DNA of 64,000 nt from Caenorhabditis remanei (GCF_010183535.1 NC_071332.1:17174001-17238000); one strand, 5' to 3'. Shown: positions 21,408 through 34,059, numbered from the stretch's first letter. Translations and numbers: made by a program. Notes: generated by a model from the sequence alone, not told the origin.

Positions 21408-21646
21408 ATTAGAAACCAGACATTTCAGAACCGAGATAATTCGGAACCTAAGGATTTCGAAACGGTTCGCAGCAAACTTCAGGCATCTGGAAAACCAACA
21501 AAAAAAATATTCAGCATTTATTATTTCTAACCACCCGAAAAACTAACAACAACGTGAAATAACATAACAACAAAATAAATTAAATACCCGTACTTCTAGT
21601 TATCACCTTGACCAGAACACAGAAAACCATAAAGCAATATATAAAA
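21408..21646. other. 3' flank of the GT92 gene
   Basis: Short intergenic stretch between the satellite and the GT92 stop codon; no gene seen. It should hold the GT92 3' UTR. Confidence 0.5.
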
Positions 21647-24278
21647 CTAATCATAAACCCGGTGCAACCGATTCAACACGTTTTTCAGCAATTTCGTTCC
21701 AATAGAATTCGGGTACGTCGTGTTGGAAAACGGACCGAATTTTCTCAAATTCGCCACATTATTCGCCTCCCATGACTGCATTTTGACGTCTCGGTAGTGC
21801 CTGATATACCCGATTGATGGATCCAAGAAGAGTTCTCGGAATCCTGGATAGAATTCAACGACCTCGTGAACCAACATTCGGATGGCCTGGAATAATCCCT
21901 CTATTATTTTTTATTTTTCATATTTCACAATCGCCAAACCTTTTCATTATGCACTATATCCTTTCCCCAACAGCTCACTTGCTCCTGACACAACGGATGC
22001 CCTTTCAACGCGGCACTTGTCGTTTCATGCCATGCGCGTGTCGGCATCTTTTCAATAACTTGTTGGTCGCTTTCGAATTTCTCCGGGATGTGCTCTCGTT
22101 TCATAATCCAACGTTGTGGGAAGGCGACCGAACCGATAGACTCGTCGGTGATGGATCTGGAAGAAAACTTATTCTGATCCGCGGCCATCAATGGATTTCA
22201 AAAGACCACGCTAAGCATCGCATGATCCATTTTTAAGATAAGGTTTTGATCTACATTACAATTTTGTCATTAGAGCAAGTTTTGAAAAACTATTAGATGA
22301 TTCTACGCGGAGTTACAAAAGGTTGCGAGAGAACGATAGAGCGCAGACGACAAGACAGTCTCGTCGTCTGCGCTCTCTCACTCTCTCGGCGTTGCAGCTT
22401 AAAACGCTTGTAACTTGGATTAAATTGATCTGTTTGGGATCATTTTTGATTTGCCAGAAAGCTGAAAACACGGCGAACACGGTCATGTAATAATTTCGAA
22501 GAATTTTTGAAATTTCGAAAGTTAAATTTTTCTAACAAATTTTCAGCTATGACCTAGTCTAACTTCGCTCGTGTTTGATTTGGAAAAATGGGACGCTTTA
22601 GATCCGGTTGTTTTGCATCCATTTAGAGCGCACTTGTATTATTTCCATATTTGTCACTCAATTTTCCTTACTGCTCAATTGCATTATTTAACAAATTTTC
22701 AATTTGAAAAAAAAAACATGCATTTGCTTACACACCGAAACTTTCTATTAACACGGCACGCTTCTTACAACCGCTCTCTACCGAAACCAGAGAAAATTGT
22801 GTGCGAAGCTGAGAGACTCAGAGAAAATAAAAAATGTTTCAAGAGCATTTTGATAGAGCCAGTTGTAAGAACTCTGTCGAGCTAATATTTCGTGTAAAAA
22901 AACAATTTTTGTGCAAAAAAAAAGAGTTTCGACAAAATATGCAATCGCGCTCCACTGAACAAATGCCGAAACTGTTAAAAGGCGCACCCTTGTACTCTGC
23001 GGACTAGAAAATTTGACTTTGAAAAAATCTCGGCCACCGCTTGAAAACCTAGGCCACCAACAAAAACACTCACCTCATAAAACCATCAATAGTCATTCGA
23101 TCATCAGTCATAATCAACCTCTCATCAATATCCGCAAAAATCGACCATTTCGAATATGTTCTACTCCTCAGCAGACAGTCCTGAAACTCAAAATCTTAGA
23201 AAATTCAAAAATTTTCCAACTTACCGCCACACCCATCAGTTGCTGCGCGATGACGTCACTAACCGTCCCAGGAATATTCACAATCTCCACCTCTCCCGAC
23301 TTCACATAACTATCAATCATCTTTTTGTCATAGTCCCCAATTTCTCGAATATAAATAAAAAATTTGTTGACACCTTGTAGTTTGTAGTGTTCTACAAGCT
23401 CCACAAAATGGAGCCATTTTGGTTCTTTACCATAGATAGGTGCCAGGCAGAAGGACACGTTGTGTTGGTATTCTGAAAATGAAAACTGAGGTGTCTGGGT
23501 CTCGCACTCACTAATTTGTCATGATAGTTAGCGGAACCAACCCTTAAATTTGCGTCGAATCAGGAGTGCCGAGTTCGCCGCGGTGATTGGCTCGCTCTTA
23601 TCATTCGTCACACCCAACATTGTCACTTTGTTACGCCTGCTACAGTACACCACGAAAAACGGGTAGACACGAGACTCGACAGGCTCGGCGACCTCGGTTC
23701 CGTTGGCTCCAATATACCGACAAAATGCAATGGAGCCTATCTTCTTTGGGATGGAAATGGACGCGGAGAAGTGATCTTTGTAGGAATAGGCGGCTAGGAT
23801 TTGCATGGCTTGGCCGGTGTTGGACTGGAATATTTTTTTTTAAATTTCTTTCGAATGTGTATGACACTTACCCTACTACTTAGGAAGTCATGAGTGGACC
23901 CTGACAACTTTCTAAAGTAAGACATTGCATTTTCTCCGCCCACCACTTCATCATCTCCAGAATCAATCACCTCATCTTTAGACGGTGGTGGCCTAGGTGT
24001 AAGAGGGACAATGTTATTTTGAGGGTCTTGAAACGGCGGATCAGTGAATTTTGAGGAATTAGAATTGTCAGCTTCGGTAGCATTCGTAAAATAGGGGAGT
24101 TGGATTAATGCTGAAATTTTTGAAAAATTAGAATCTGAAAATTAAAAAATTTTGGAAAAAACTAACATATCCCGTACTGATATTGATCCTGAAAACTGCA
24201 TCCAGACTTTGAGAAGAGGAATAGAAAGGAGACGAAACAAAAGATGGCTAAGGATATTGCAGCGCCCCGGCTGAGCAT
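21647..24278 (-). CDS. Glycosyltransferase family 92 (DUF23) protein
   Basis: Seven exons (24278-24167, 24110-23872, 23824-23542, 23472-23225, 23180-23074, 22156-21940, 21886-21647) encode 481 aa. The start MLSRGAAISLAIFCFVSFLF is a type II signal anchor, so the enzyme should sit in the Golgi membrane with a lumenal catalytic domain. Family marks: SFCLAPIYGKEPKWLHFVEL, EHYKLQGVNKFFIYI, the DxD-like WSIFADIDERL, SIGSVAFPQRWIM, and a C-terminal VHEVVEFYPGF with YIRHYRD. GT92 members transfer sugar, for example galactose onto N-glycan core fucose in the characterised C. elegans enzyme; the acceptor here is unknown. Residues about 40-110 form a Pro/Ser/acidic stem. Intron 5 is 917 nt and carries hairpin repeats. 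The first exon follows a trans-splice-like TTTTCAG. Confidence 0.9.
22325..22395. repeat. Hairpin repeat within GT92 intron 5
   Basis: GAGAGAACGATAGAGCGCAG, then ACGAC, is followed after about 10 nt by GTCGTCTGCGCTCTCTCACT and CTC. This forms an imperfect hairpin with a stem of about 25-30 bp inside the long intron. It is non-coding. Confidence 0.6.
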
Positions 24279-25925
24279 GGATGGTATGGAATGCTGAAAA
24301 TGGAAATTTTTATTGGATATAAGTTTGGACATTGAAAAGCGGGAGAAAAATGCATTGAAAATGAAATTGCTGACAATATTGAATAGGAAAAAATGAAACC
24401 GCTGACAAAAGGATGCTTTAATGTGAGTGGGAATTGAAAATTGTATACTATGTTGAAACTTTGTTTGACAAGATCAAAAAAATAACAGAAAGTGGCAGAC
24501 ATGGGAGATTTTCAGTTGAATTTCAGCTTCAACATAACAGAGGTAGATCAAAAATTATTGATGAAGATACGTCATTTATTTCAATTGCATTTAACCTTTT
24601 CAATTTTACCAGTAAATTGAAGTTTACATTTTCAAAATGCTGGAGTTCTGTGGATTCGGAATCTCTTTTCCAGTTTCTCATAGGTCAAAAACTGGTTGAG
24701 TTGCATGACTCTCAATTATTGAGGCTCTAAAACTTGCTTCGTTCGCAATACTTTTTAAATTTGGAATTTCTTTATTTTCTCCAATACGACAAAGTTGGTA
24801 TCTCCCCCCATTCTATGCCAAAAGATACTAGTGAAATCGATGATATTTGTTGAATGCAACAAATAATAGTTGCAGAAAGAAAGAGGAGACTCGATTCTCT
24901 GTTTGTACTTCTTGATAAGAGAAAATATGGATGGGTACGTGGAATAGGGTGGAAATGGCGGAGAAGAGTCACACCATTTATATTAGTAGACCAAGAGTTT
25001 TTGGGTCAATCAGGTTATTTTTAATAACTTCATAATTTTGAAAAGTTCAAAATACCGTATACGAAGAGGCTGGTGAAATGTGTAGCAACTCAAATTATAA
25101 TACATAGTAAATATGTCACCTCTAAACTGAACTTTTTTCGCAACACCTCAAATCTTAATTAACAATTCCGGTTACTAACGATTGACCTACTTTTTCCATA
25201 ATTAGAATCTCATACTAATCTATGAAATTTCTATGATTCTATGACTATGACAATTCTAATTATAGGATTTTGAAGCATTTTGGAATCAAAATAACTTTTA
25301 AAAAAGATTTCTGAGATTACTTTTAGTCGGGTTTTAATGTGACATTGTTTTAAAATAGTGCAGTTCACCAACGGATTCAAAACGTCTCTAATGGCATAAA
25401 GCGTTTCGTCAGTTCAGTTACAGTACCCATCAAAGTGCATTATCAGTTGCAACATGTTGGTTATCAGTTTCAAGTACACCGTCAATTTAAGAAAAACACA
25501 AGTTTTCGAGCCTTTTTTCTGGAACCCCTTTAAGGATTGCCTCGGGACCTGTAACTATGGTTACATTTAGCAAAACATAAATTCAAGGTGCTCAGAATAA
25601 AAGAAAAACAATAAATCTTGTGGTTGAATTGTTCACGACCGAAAAAAGAAAACGATTTTAGTTCCATTACTTCTTATTCAGGAATAGGGAAGAATGGGGA
25701 GGAGGCTCCAAAGTAAACATAGTAAACATTAAGTGAATTGGTATGCAAATATATATATTTATAAATAAGGACATTATCAGCAGTGTCATTCATGGATAGG
25801 GAGGAGAAGGGGAGAAGACAGATGGTGGTGATTGTACTATTAGAAGGTTGGTTTATTTTGATTATAAGGGAAAGAGGAACGGGTGAAATTGAAAATGGAA
25901 ATTTGAGAATGTAAGTTGTTTGGTA
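24279..25925. other. Intergenic, nothing recognised
   Basis: About 1.6 kb upstream of the GT92 gene. Open frames on both strands are short and without recognisable motifs. No RNA gene or clear repeat was seen by eye. Confidence 0.5.
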
Positions 25926-25929
25926 TTAT

Positions 25930-26555
25930 TTACGTATCGCCCCCCACCGCAGTAGAACCCCCCACGTTGAAATCAACCTAAGAAGAGCCCCCCACCCAGT
26001 ACAAAACAGGTGGGGGCTTTTCCCTCACGGCGGGGGGTTCTACTTAAATTTGTATGTTGAACAATAAGCCCCCACCAGTACTAAGTGGGGGACGATTGTT
26101 CAAGAACCTGGTATTCTTTACTTATAGCCCCCACCCCCCTAGAGCCCCCCACCACGGGAGGAAATCATTTAACTGTAATCATTGAACTGTTGAACATCAG
26201 CCCCCCACTATTGAACATCCATCCCCCACTCATTGTACATTAGGCCCCCACCATTGAACAACAGGCCCCCACCATAGAATGAAAGGCCCCCAGAACGCAT
26301 CTCTCCAGTATTTTTACCTAAGCCTGAAGATTTGGAGGATGGTGAATCAGTTTTTGCAGAAATAAAATGGAGGGGGCTAATGTTCAATGGTGGGGGTCCG
26401 TTATTCTATGGTGGGGGTCAATTGTTCAATGGTGGGGGCTTATTATTCTATGCTGAGGTCATATTTTCTGATATTCTCGGTGGGGGGCTATTCTAAGGTG
26501 CTTTTTGGGGGGTGCTTCTTCAATTAGGGGGGGTGCTAAAAGTAAATGTCCCCGT
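25930..26555. repeat. C-tract/G-tract palindromic repeat region
   Basis: The left two thirds of this 0.6-kb stretch have many CCCCCAC tracts on the plus strand (for example 25941, 25976, 26004, 26118, 26211). The right third has GGTGGGGG tracts (26390, 26411, 26432, 26476). Between tracts, ATTGAACA or TTGTTCAATGG and TTATTCTATGG recur in both orientations, so the whole is a degenerate inverted repeat built from a unit of about 20 bp. Runs of four or more G-tracts on each strand could form G-quadruplexes. Confidence 0.75.
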
Positions 26556-26744
26556 TTTTTCTATAGAAATTGTGTCCTGGTGAGGTAGTTTTACGGTAAT
26601 AAAATAATGTGAATATAATACGTTTCTGTTTTTGATAATTAATTTACCGTACCACAACCTCTGCTGCAACTGGCTACTCTATGAATCACCTATTATATGA
26701 CTGTGGGTCATGATGTTTGGTAAGATCATGAAACATATCTAACA

Positions 26745-27172
26745 AGGAAACCCCAAGACCATGCAAATGCTTTTTTTGGCTGAAACTTTCAGGATAGGTT
26801 AAGAATGGTCTAAAAAGACGGGCCTGAGATTTTTGAAATCCACCCGACACTTTCAGCCGAGTTATGAGCTCTCAAAGTTTTCCTCTGATTTGCCCCCAGC
26901 ACTTCAATTACCATGCCAGCGCACATCCCCTCGGCCAGCCGGCCAAACGAAAACGGGGGAAATAGAGGTCAAAGATGTGTTGGAAACTGTTTTCGAGCGA
27001 GAAAATGAAACTTCCTGCGTTGAATGAAAGGAAAACTCTGAGAGCTCCTAACTCGGCTGTCGGGCGGATTTCAAAAATCTCAAGAACGTCTTTTCAGACC
27101 ATTCTTAACCTATCCTGAAAGTTTCAGCCAAAATAGCATTTGCATGGTCTTGGGGTTCCCTTGTAACAAAAG
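26745..27172. repeat. Inverted-repeat element, about 430 bp, family 4
   Basis: GGAAACCCCAAGACCATGCA at about 26746 pairs with TGCATGGTCTTGGGGTTCCC near 27160. CTGAAACTTTCAGGATAGGT pairs with ACCTATCCTGAAAGTTTCAG, and the arms extend about 135 bp on each side. The spacer at about 26890-27025 is not repeated. A 64-codon frame inside (26833) is an accident of the arm sequence. Confidence 0.8.
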
Positions 27173-28434
27173 AGTTTGTATTTTAGGCTCTTTTGTTATC
27201 ATTTTCTAAAGCTTTTGTTATCTTTTTTCTATGGCTTTTGTTGTGTGTCTATTGTTATGCTAAGAGCGTCAGTATTGTCAACTACAAAAATAAAATTAAT
27301 TAGAAATTGTGAAACGAAAAAATTCGTTTTTTTTTTACTTATAAACATGTTTTATGCGGATTTGTCAAAAATCGGGTTCGCCCGTCTCGGACCGTCGGCC
27401 GGGCTGAACTTTCTCACGGCCTGGATTCAAAGATGGGTACCTATTTTTTGCAAAATTTTTCACTTTTTTTTTTGAAATTTCAGATTTTTTTGATTTCTAA
27501 ATTTTAAGTTGAAAACTAGACTTTTTCCAAAAAATTTCAAATTTTGGTTCGAAACATGTTTTTTGTTTTTTGTTTCAAAACGAGCCTGGTTTTATGCCAG
27601 AGATGAGCAGAATGCGGTTTTTGTAATGGCGGAATAAAAAAAATGTCAAAAAGCGGAAGAAGGAATAAAAAGTTATTTTTGAGGACGATATTTGGTCTTT
27701 TTTGTAGTAAAAAGTCATTAAAAATGACTATAATTGGATTAAAATTTGTTTCTATGGGAAAAACTGATAGCTTTGCGCCAAAAAACAAACTTCAAATAAA
27801 AATAGTCTCTGCGATGACTAATATTCCCAACACACACTGGATTTGCTTGTTAAAGACGTTTTCTTAGAAAAATAATGCTGAACTTTTAATGAACAAGTTA
27901 TATGGCTTCTCGTGACTCTTATTATCAAAGAGACGTACACAATCTAAAAAGTTTGAAAATTTGAGCTTTTGAACATTAAAAAAATCCCAAAAATTTATGT
28001 TAGCAATAAATCTTCTATATTTGTACAAATAAACATAGATCTTACATAAGAAAATAACAAGGAGAGGAAGGAAATGGCATTGAAAGAAAACCATGGAGAC
28101 CGCCTTTTAAGGAAAACATGAGATTGGAGATGCATCTTGGAGAAGGAAGGGAGAGTGGATGAATTATTTATTTTTGGTCTTCGAATTTCCTTTTTTGCGT
28201 TGCATATAGGGTTTAGGGAGTGATATTTTTCCAGACAAATCTGTGTATAATCGGATGGAGAACGAGTTTATCATAGATTTCGAAAATCACTTTTGAATAT
28301 ATTATTTTTTGTTTTCAGAGGGAATTGAAGACTTTTGAGAGAAGTGTCACGGTGTAAAATTTTGTGGAAAGTTTAGATTTTTTTTTAAAGCTTAATTTTT
28401 GTCACTGACGACTTTTTTTCACCGGTTCAGCAAT
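27173..28434. other. Intergenic, nothing recognised
   Basis: AT-rich stretch with short spurious frames and a small remnant resembling family 1 repeats (TTGTCAACTACAAAAATAAA at about 27276). No gene supported. Confidence 0.5.
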
Positions 28435-28740
28435 GAATGATATACAGTACTGTGATATACAATTTGACCGTTTTCAGTTGAAAATGGCTATTTTGAGAGG
28501 GTGGTACGGTATCACTGATTGTCCCACAAAGTAAATTATGTATAAACCATACAGAACAAAGGTAGAGCTTCATTTTTGTAGTTGACAACTTTTTTATACG
28601 GACACTCCCTAGAGAGTTACATATCGAAAAAGTAGTTTCTCCCTCAAATCGACCAATTTCAGTGTAACATTTTAAGGGGACAGCTCAAAAATCACTCTAT
28701 TTTGAGCTGAAATGGGATATTATTACTGCAACTTTTTCTG
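28435..28740. repeat. Inverted-repeat element, family 1 (second copy)
   Basis: GGTATCACTGATTGTCCCAC at 28508, GTAGTTGACAACTTTTTTAT at 28578 and ACACTCCCTAGAGAGTTAC at 28602 match the left half of the element in CC-A intron 5. Here the right arm is truncated. It lies in the 3' flank of the MMP gene. Confidence 0.65.
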
Positions 28741-28958
28741 AAAACTTTGAATTTGTCATGTTTAAAAAGTTTTTGAGAAGTGATAGACATCATCGGTATT
28801 AAAAATATATGTATATTACAATGTGCCTGCTCTTATCTTTATTTTTGTAGGTCACACGGACATTTTCAACTAAACATTTCAGAAAATTGTTTATTATTAT
28901 TAGTAGGTTTTTTTCATATTGACATTAAGAAAAAGACATTAAAAAGAAAAGAACTAAG

Positions 28959-31713
28959 TTAGCAAGCAATATAACTTGAAAATCCAGATTGTCGACCGAT
29001 AGTTTTTGTCCGTGAGTTGTATTCGAAGACTTGGTTGGAGGTGAACGCAGTGATGAGACTTCCGGCGGCTGAAAATTTCGAACTTTAGATTTTTAACCGC
29101 TTTTTAACCGTTTTTTTTTTGAAAAATACGAGACAACCGAAAAATTACTTACGCGATTCCACTCCCTTGACTCCACGTGGCAGATTTGGGAAGTATGAAG
29201 AAATTCTGTTCTTCAAAGTGACCTGATTCCAGAATTCATCGTAGACGGCGAACTCGTCACCGCTCTAAAAAAAATTTTCGAAATTATTATAATAAGTTTT
29301 TAGAGGCTTACGCTCATAAGAATTTGATGTCCGTTAATCCAGCGAAGAGCACCCGATACAGAGAATCCAAGATCTGAGGGAAGGGTTTTTGGGAAGCCGC
29401 TGTCCATTTGGAAGATTTGACGGATGTTGGAGAAGTAGTAGCTGTACACCTGGAACCACATAATTTTGAAATTTGGATATACATACTAATCGATTTAACC
29501 TACTCTATTACTACTAAACAACAGCATTGAGCCAGAAATCGGATTCCAGAGAGCAGCGCTGACAGGTGTTGGAGCAGATGGGAATAGGTCGTGGATTGAG
29601 GACACTTTTGTGACTTTTGTCCCACTAATCGTGTAAACCTGCGAGCCGGAGAAAGCATAGGAGAAGGAGGAGCTGGGAGTGTAGGCGTCGATGGAAGATG
29701 GACAGCGGCCACCTCCGGATGAGCCACCCCGTCCACCGCTGGAGCCGGATCCCCAGTCATCACCAGAGAAGGGGGACTGAGTGGTTGGCCATAAAGTGGT
29801 TCTCCTGGTTGTTGTCCTGGATCTGACGTCATCATCGTCATCGCCGAAGAATCTTCCAAACCAGCTTCTAGTGGTAGTTGTGGGTCTTGCAGTGGTTCTG
29901 GATCCGCCACCGCTGCTACCTCCGAAATCAGATCCGCCAGAGGAGGAGCGCCCACTTCCTGCTCCATAGATAGCTTGAATTGCAGAAATATCATCGGATT
30001 TCAAGTTAGGATACACATAATTTCCATTCGAATCGGTGGTTTTTTGATAGAACGGAGCCATGATTGCATTCTCATCTCTCGAATGTTCCAGGCCCAATGT
30101 ATGTCCTCCCTCGTGAATTGCCACAGCCAAAAGGTCGGTCGCACTATTACTATGGATCTTTCTGGCATCTTTGTAAGTCCAATTCTCGTCATCATCGAAA
30201 TGGAACATTCCAGATTCTGGCATAGTGGCATGAGCTAGGACACCACCCTCACCATCGAATGGCCATGGATCGTTGTGGTTGCGAGTGCCGAATCGGATTT
30301 TGATGTCAGATGTGCTGCCAGCGGGGACTTCGGAAAATTCAAGAGGCGTCACTTTTGCCCAGACACCGTAGGCTTCCGCGATGGCACGCCGCACGTCGTC
30401 TTTAGGGAGATCGGAAGACCAACTTTCGATTGAGTAGGTCAGACGGGTTTTGGACCATTTGAATTGGCTGGCTGGAATTTTTTTCAGTAAAAAGTGTTTT
30501 GAAGGTCTGTTAAATATTGAAGGTATGTTAAAAGGTCTGTTTAAATCAGATTTTTGAAAATTATAAAATGGGTTGACCAAACCCAAAGCACCATTCGTGA
30601 ATAATTATAGCTCGAATTGTGAAATTCTCAAGATTTCTTACGTCGACTGTCTAGGGAGTACCTGTACAAAAAAGTTGTCAACTACAAAAATTAAACTGAA
30701 AATTTTATCTGCCTACACTACAAAGTTTGGCATTGTAGGACAATTGAAGACACCATGACGCGCTTTTAAATGAAGACACTTTAAAATGTGATGCGACTTT
30801 ACAGTCTAGTCTTACTGGAATGTTACTTCTGAAAATTTCTGTAACTCAACCTACATCCTGAAGTAAGGGCCAATGGAGCATCTGTCACTCCACATCTAGC
30901 CAATGTCATCTTCGCCTTGGTCGCGGCATCTAGCAACCCGGTTTTAGCTAACCCGGCAAACTCCTGGAACTTTCTGATCGCTGTCTTGAAGACCTGCTCG
31001 GCACTCTGAATGTCGCCGGCCATTCCGTTTCTGGATTGTAAGGAGTTTGATGGTGGAACATAGCCGAAGTTTTGAAGGTAACTCTGAAAAATGGGGAATG
31101 ATGTCAATTGGATAAGGAGGAAGAAGAGAGATAGATGATGATAGAATTTGTTATCTTTTGGAAATGATCTATGAGATGCGATACGATCTGTGTTTCGGTC
31201 GATGATTGGGAAGTTCTTGTGTTTGTTTATGGAAAAACTGATGTGGGTCATTTTCGAAAAAAATGCGAAGAAAACTTTCCAAAAAAAGTGTTTGCCACCG
31301 AGCGGACTCGAACCCTGGTCGGTCTACTACCACTGTCTACCTTAAACATATGAAGCCTTCTCGCCGGATTTTCAAAATCTACTGATTTTGCTCAAATTTT
31401 TCGAATTTTTTGAATTTTCTGACTGTCTGTGTGTCTGTGAGAGGACATCCGGACACACAGGCAGAGATTTTTCGAAAATACTCACCCTGGCCTTCTCATC
31501 TGAAACTGAAGATTTTCTCTGGTTCGATGAGGAACTTGAGCTTGAACTAGACGGAGATGAACTGCCGCCTGAAATCAAAAAAGAATTTAATTTTTAATTT
31601 AAAAGTTTTAATTTTAAGAACTTACCGCCAGTAAACCTTGACACTAAAGAACTGAAAAATCCAGCATGACACGTGACAAATAACAAAATGGATAGTAGGA
31701 ATAGTATCCGCAT
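28959..31713 (-). CDS. Secreted matrix metalloproteinase (zmp type) with hemopexin-like domain
   Basis: Seven exons (31713-31626, 31568-31486, 31083-30855, 30471-29504, 29449-29312, 29264-29153, 29068-28959) encode 575 aa. Order: signal peptide MRILFLLSILLFVTCHA; Ser-rich linker; peptidoglycan-binding-like prodomain (SYLQNFGYVPP, AIRKFQEFAGL) ending in the cysteine switch RCGVTD; catalytic domain from SQFKWSKTRLTYSIE with DPWPFDGEGGVLAHA, the zinc site HEGGHTLGLEH and the Met-turn IMAPFYQ; a Gly/Ser/Thr-rich hinge with acidic and RTTTRRTT stretches; and a hemopexin-like domain opening at RCPSS and closing at the final Cys. The Cys switch keeps the zymogen inactive by binding zinc. Substrates are probably matrix or basement-membrane proteins. 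Resembles C. elegans zmp genes; which one I cannot say. No GPI signal is seen. Confidence 0.9.
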
Positions 31714-32129
31714 TTTCAGTTTTCAAAAGAAAAACAGAAGACACAATGAGAAAAGGAATTGACAAAGTGTAAAGTTTTGTTTCTTTATTTTGATAGAAGA
31801 CGTTGGTCAATAATTAGAGAGAAGAGATTTTGATAGTGAATTATTTTTGCGACGCCTTCTCTCCTCTCGTCTCACAGTGTCAGTCACCCCCACGAAAAAA
31901 GATTGATAGGTTTGATTCACACACTCACACAGACACTTTTAGAATGATGAAGACATTGGTAAACATTTTTATATGTATGTGACAAATATGGAAAATGGAT
32001 TCGGGCAATTCGAAACGGAAGTTGTAGAAAATAGACACAAGTGAACATATTAGTCATCTTCAGGAATAAGATGTTAATAATATTTTTTGGTGTGGTGGAT
32101 CAAAAAGAGATCAGACACAAAAGAAACTA
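31714..32129. other. Upstream flank of the MMP gene
   Basis: Presumed promoter region of the MMP, with runs such as TCTCTCCTCTCGTCTCACAG. Nothing specific recognised. Confidence 0.4.
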
Positions 32130-32190
32130 AAAGAAATAGTGTTTTTTGTCCAGAATTCCAGTTCTGCAACGCAGCCAAGTCCAACCAAAA
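32130..32190 (-). pseudogene. Relic 3' end of the RING gene (unit 1)
   Basis: TTGTCCAGAATTCCAGTTCT, then GCAACGCAGCCAAGTCCA, resembles the last coding bases of the RING gene at about 36666-36710, where the minus strand reads CPSCRAGIVDN. Only about 60 bp remain. A second relic is at 34060-34130. Both mark the left edge of the duplicated Srz unit. Confidence 0.5.
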
Positions 32191-32289
32191 CTTATGTATA
32201 TTAACTTTAGTTTCACCTGCTAGTTTAATTCCAGGAAAAAAATTGGACGAGATTTCAGAGATATAGAAATAAACAAGATTATCAAGTGG

Positions 32290-33625
32290 AATTATTAGTT
32301 CTGAATCCAGGAATAGTCGGATGAACAATTGGAGCAATTCGATTCGATTTACAGCGACAACAACAACATAACTTCTTTTTCATGAATTTCTTGATCAATT
32401 TCTTCTGGCAAAATAAATATACAGTATGCTCAAAGAATAATACTGCATAACAGTCAATTATTGCGCAAAAAAGTAGGAATTCGTATAAATAAATACAACT
32501 TATCTGTAATTTATGTATACTTTTACAAAATGGAAAAAAAACTTACCATTCTATAAATTGAGATAAAAATCCACTGCCACATTCTACATCTTTCTAGATG
32601 GTTTTCTTTTTTCCTCTTCTTAAAAATTAGAATAGGAAAGCATAGGATAGCGGATAGACATGTAGTGATATCGAATATAAAATAGAATTTCTGGAACTTT
32701 TTCTAAAATACAAAGGACTAATACTCCAGCAAACAAACCTCTAAATTCCCACTAGCTTTTGCTATGAAAAGTGTGACAATAAGCAGAAAATATATTAAGA
32801 AAAGTTTACAGCACGTATTTCTAGTAGATATTCTTAAATATTCTTTTAGTTGTGGTACGAGAAATACCAGGAAATAAAGAATAACAAATAAGAAAGAAAG
32901 CAAAACATAAATATTAGTCAGAAAAAACCATAGGAAGATAATAATTAAGAAGAAAATAAGGTAGGCCGGGGGTGTATTTTTTAAATCGTGATAGAGAATA
33001 CGAAGTAATATCGTCAAAATTATTTCAATGATAAAAAATAAATAAAACAATAATTTTAATTTAATTTTATTTATTTATTGACTAGAATATAAATCATGAA
33101 TATTAAACAGGAGACCAGATCATGCCCCTCACGAGGCTATAGACCTGGTAGGAGGGCGAAATAAGGGGAAAGCAAGATATCAAGTCCGAAAGAATGGGGA
33201 AAAATGGGGAACGAGAATTAATTGACATGAGGTGAGAAGATATGTGTGAAATAGAGGAAATAACCGAAAAGGGGGAGAGGGGGCAAGGTAAAGAGCAAAT
33301 TCACAGGGGGGAGATCATAGTCTATTAATTGGATTATTGAGCAGGGAGACAAATTTACCGGGGGGAGGAAGTCATGGGTATTACATATGATAGAACTCCA
33401 TAATATGGATAAAAAATACAAATGATCAATTATCCCAAAACTGAAAGATCCTCGATACCGAGTTTTGTTCATACTGTAGATTTTTGTGTAGCATGGGAAA
33501 GTGATAACTATCCAGATAGTTAATGTCAGGAGGATAATTGTTATAATTATGTATTCAGGCTCTAAATTAAATTTTGATAAATCTTCAAGGGTTGACATAT
33601 ATGTAGAATTTAGTGCGTTTTCCAT
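32290..33625 (-). pseudogene. Srz-type chemoreceptor, disrupted by an insertion
   Basis: Paralogue of the intact gene at 34221-35236. The start MENALNSTYMSTLEDLSKFN and TM1 to FGIIDHLYFLS run from 33625 to about 33405. Homology resumes at about 33048 with YLFFIIEIILTILLRILY and continues through NIYVLLSFLFVILYFLVFL and VPQLKEYLRIS. Between them lie about 350 bp with no counterpart. No AG acceptor stands at the resuming edge, so it cannot be a normal intron. Matches to exons 2 and 3 persist at about 32560-32710 and 32290-32520. I call it a pseudogene. Confidence 0.7.
33049..33405. mobile_element. Insertion of about 350 bp in the Srz pseudogene
   Basis: Absent from the otherwise colinear paralogue at about 35012-35020. 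It contains G-rich stretches such as GGGGGAGAGGGGGCAAGG and ACAGGGGGGAGATC and no clear coding region. Ends are not sharply definable, and I saw no convincing terminal repeats, so the class is unknown. Confidence 0.5.
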
Positions 33626-33639
33626 GACGAATGCGAGCG

Positions 33640-33850
33640 TGAGTAGGCGATTTCGTCTGGTTGTAGTCTGAACAGGTGAAGTTTAAGTAAAGAAATTCCC
33701 ATTTCATTTTTTTTTCTAGAATAGAAATTTACATAACTCGTGATGTTCCTGGTTTTTTCCGCGGTACGCTCTCCGATTGCTTACTGACACCAATACTAAT
33801 CCAGGTGGCGTATTTGGGATGTTAATAAGAGTGGATGTTATCGTATACGA
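33640..33850 (+). pseudogene. Srz-type plus-strand partner, nearly deleted (unit 1)
   Basis: 33640-33720 matches the leader of the intact plus-strand Srz gene (CATTTCATTTTTTTTTCTAG), but the ATG after the acceptor has become ATA. From about 33735 it jumps to the region just before that gene's third exon: AACTCGTGATGTTCC, then CTGG where the intact copy has CAGG (acceptor lost), then ACCAATACTAATCCAGGTGG. Exons 1 and 2 are missing. The match fades after TTGGGATGT. Confidence 0.7.
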
Positions 33851-34059
33851 TATGGTTATTTTATTTATTAGCTAAGGTATATGATTAGGTGAAAACTGGT
33901 CAGATCAGGAAGAACAATAAAAATTAAGGCAAATGTGACAGCTGACTATGAGATTTGAATTTAAAATGAAAAATTTATTGAAATACGTATTTATACTGAT
34001 TCGAAACAATATGATAATAGGAAATGATAGACAATCAAGAAAAAAACCAAAAACTCAAA

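Noticed and set aside
31290..31345. tRNA-like B box (GGACTCGAACCCTGGTC) in the MMP intron
   Set aside because: The stretch reads like a T-loop on the minus strand, but the flanks do not form a 5-bp T stem, and no acceptor or anticodon stem could be built.
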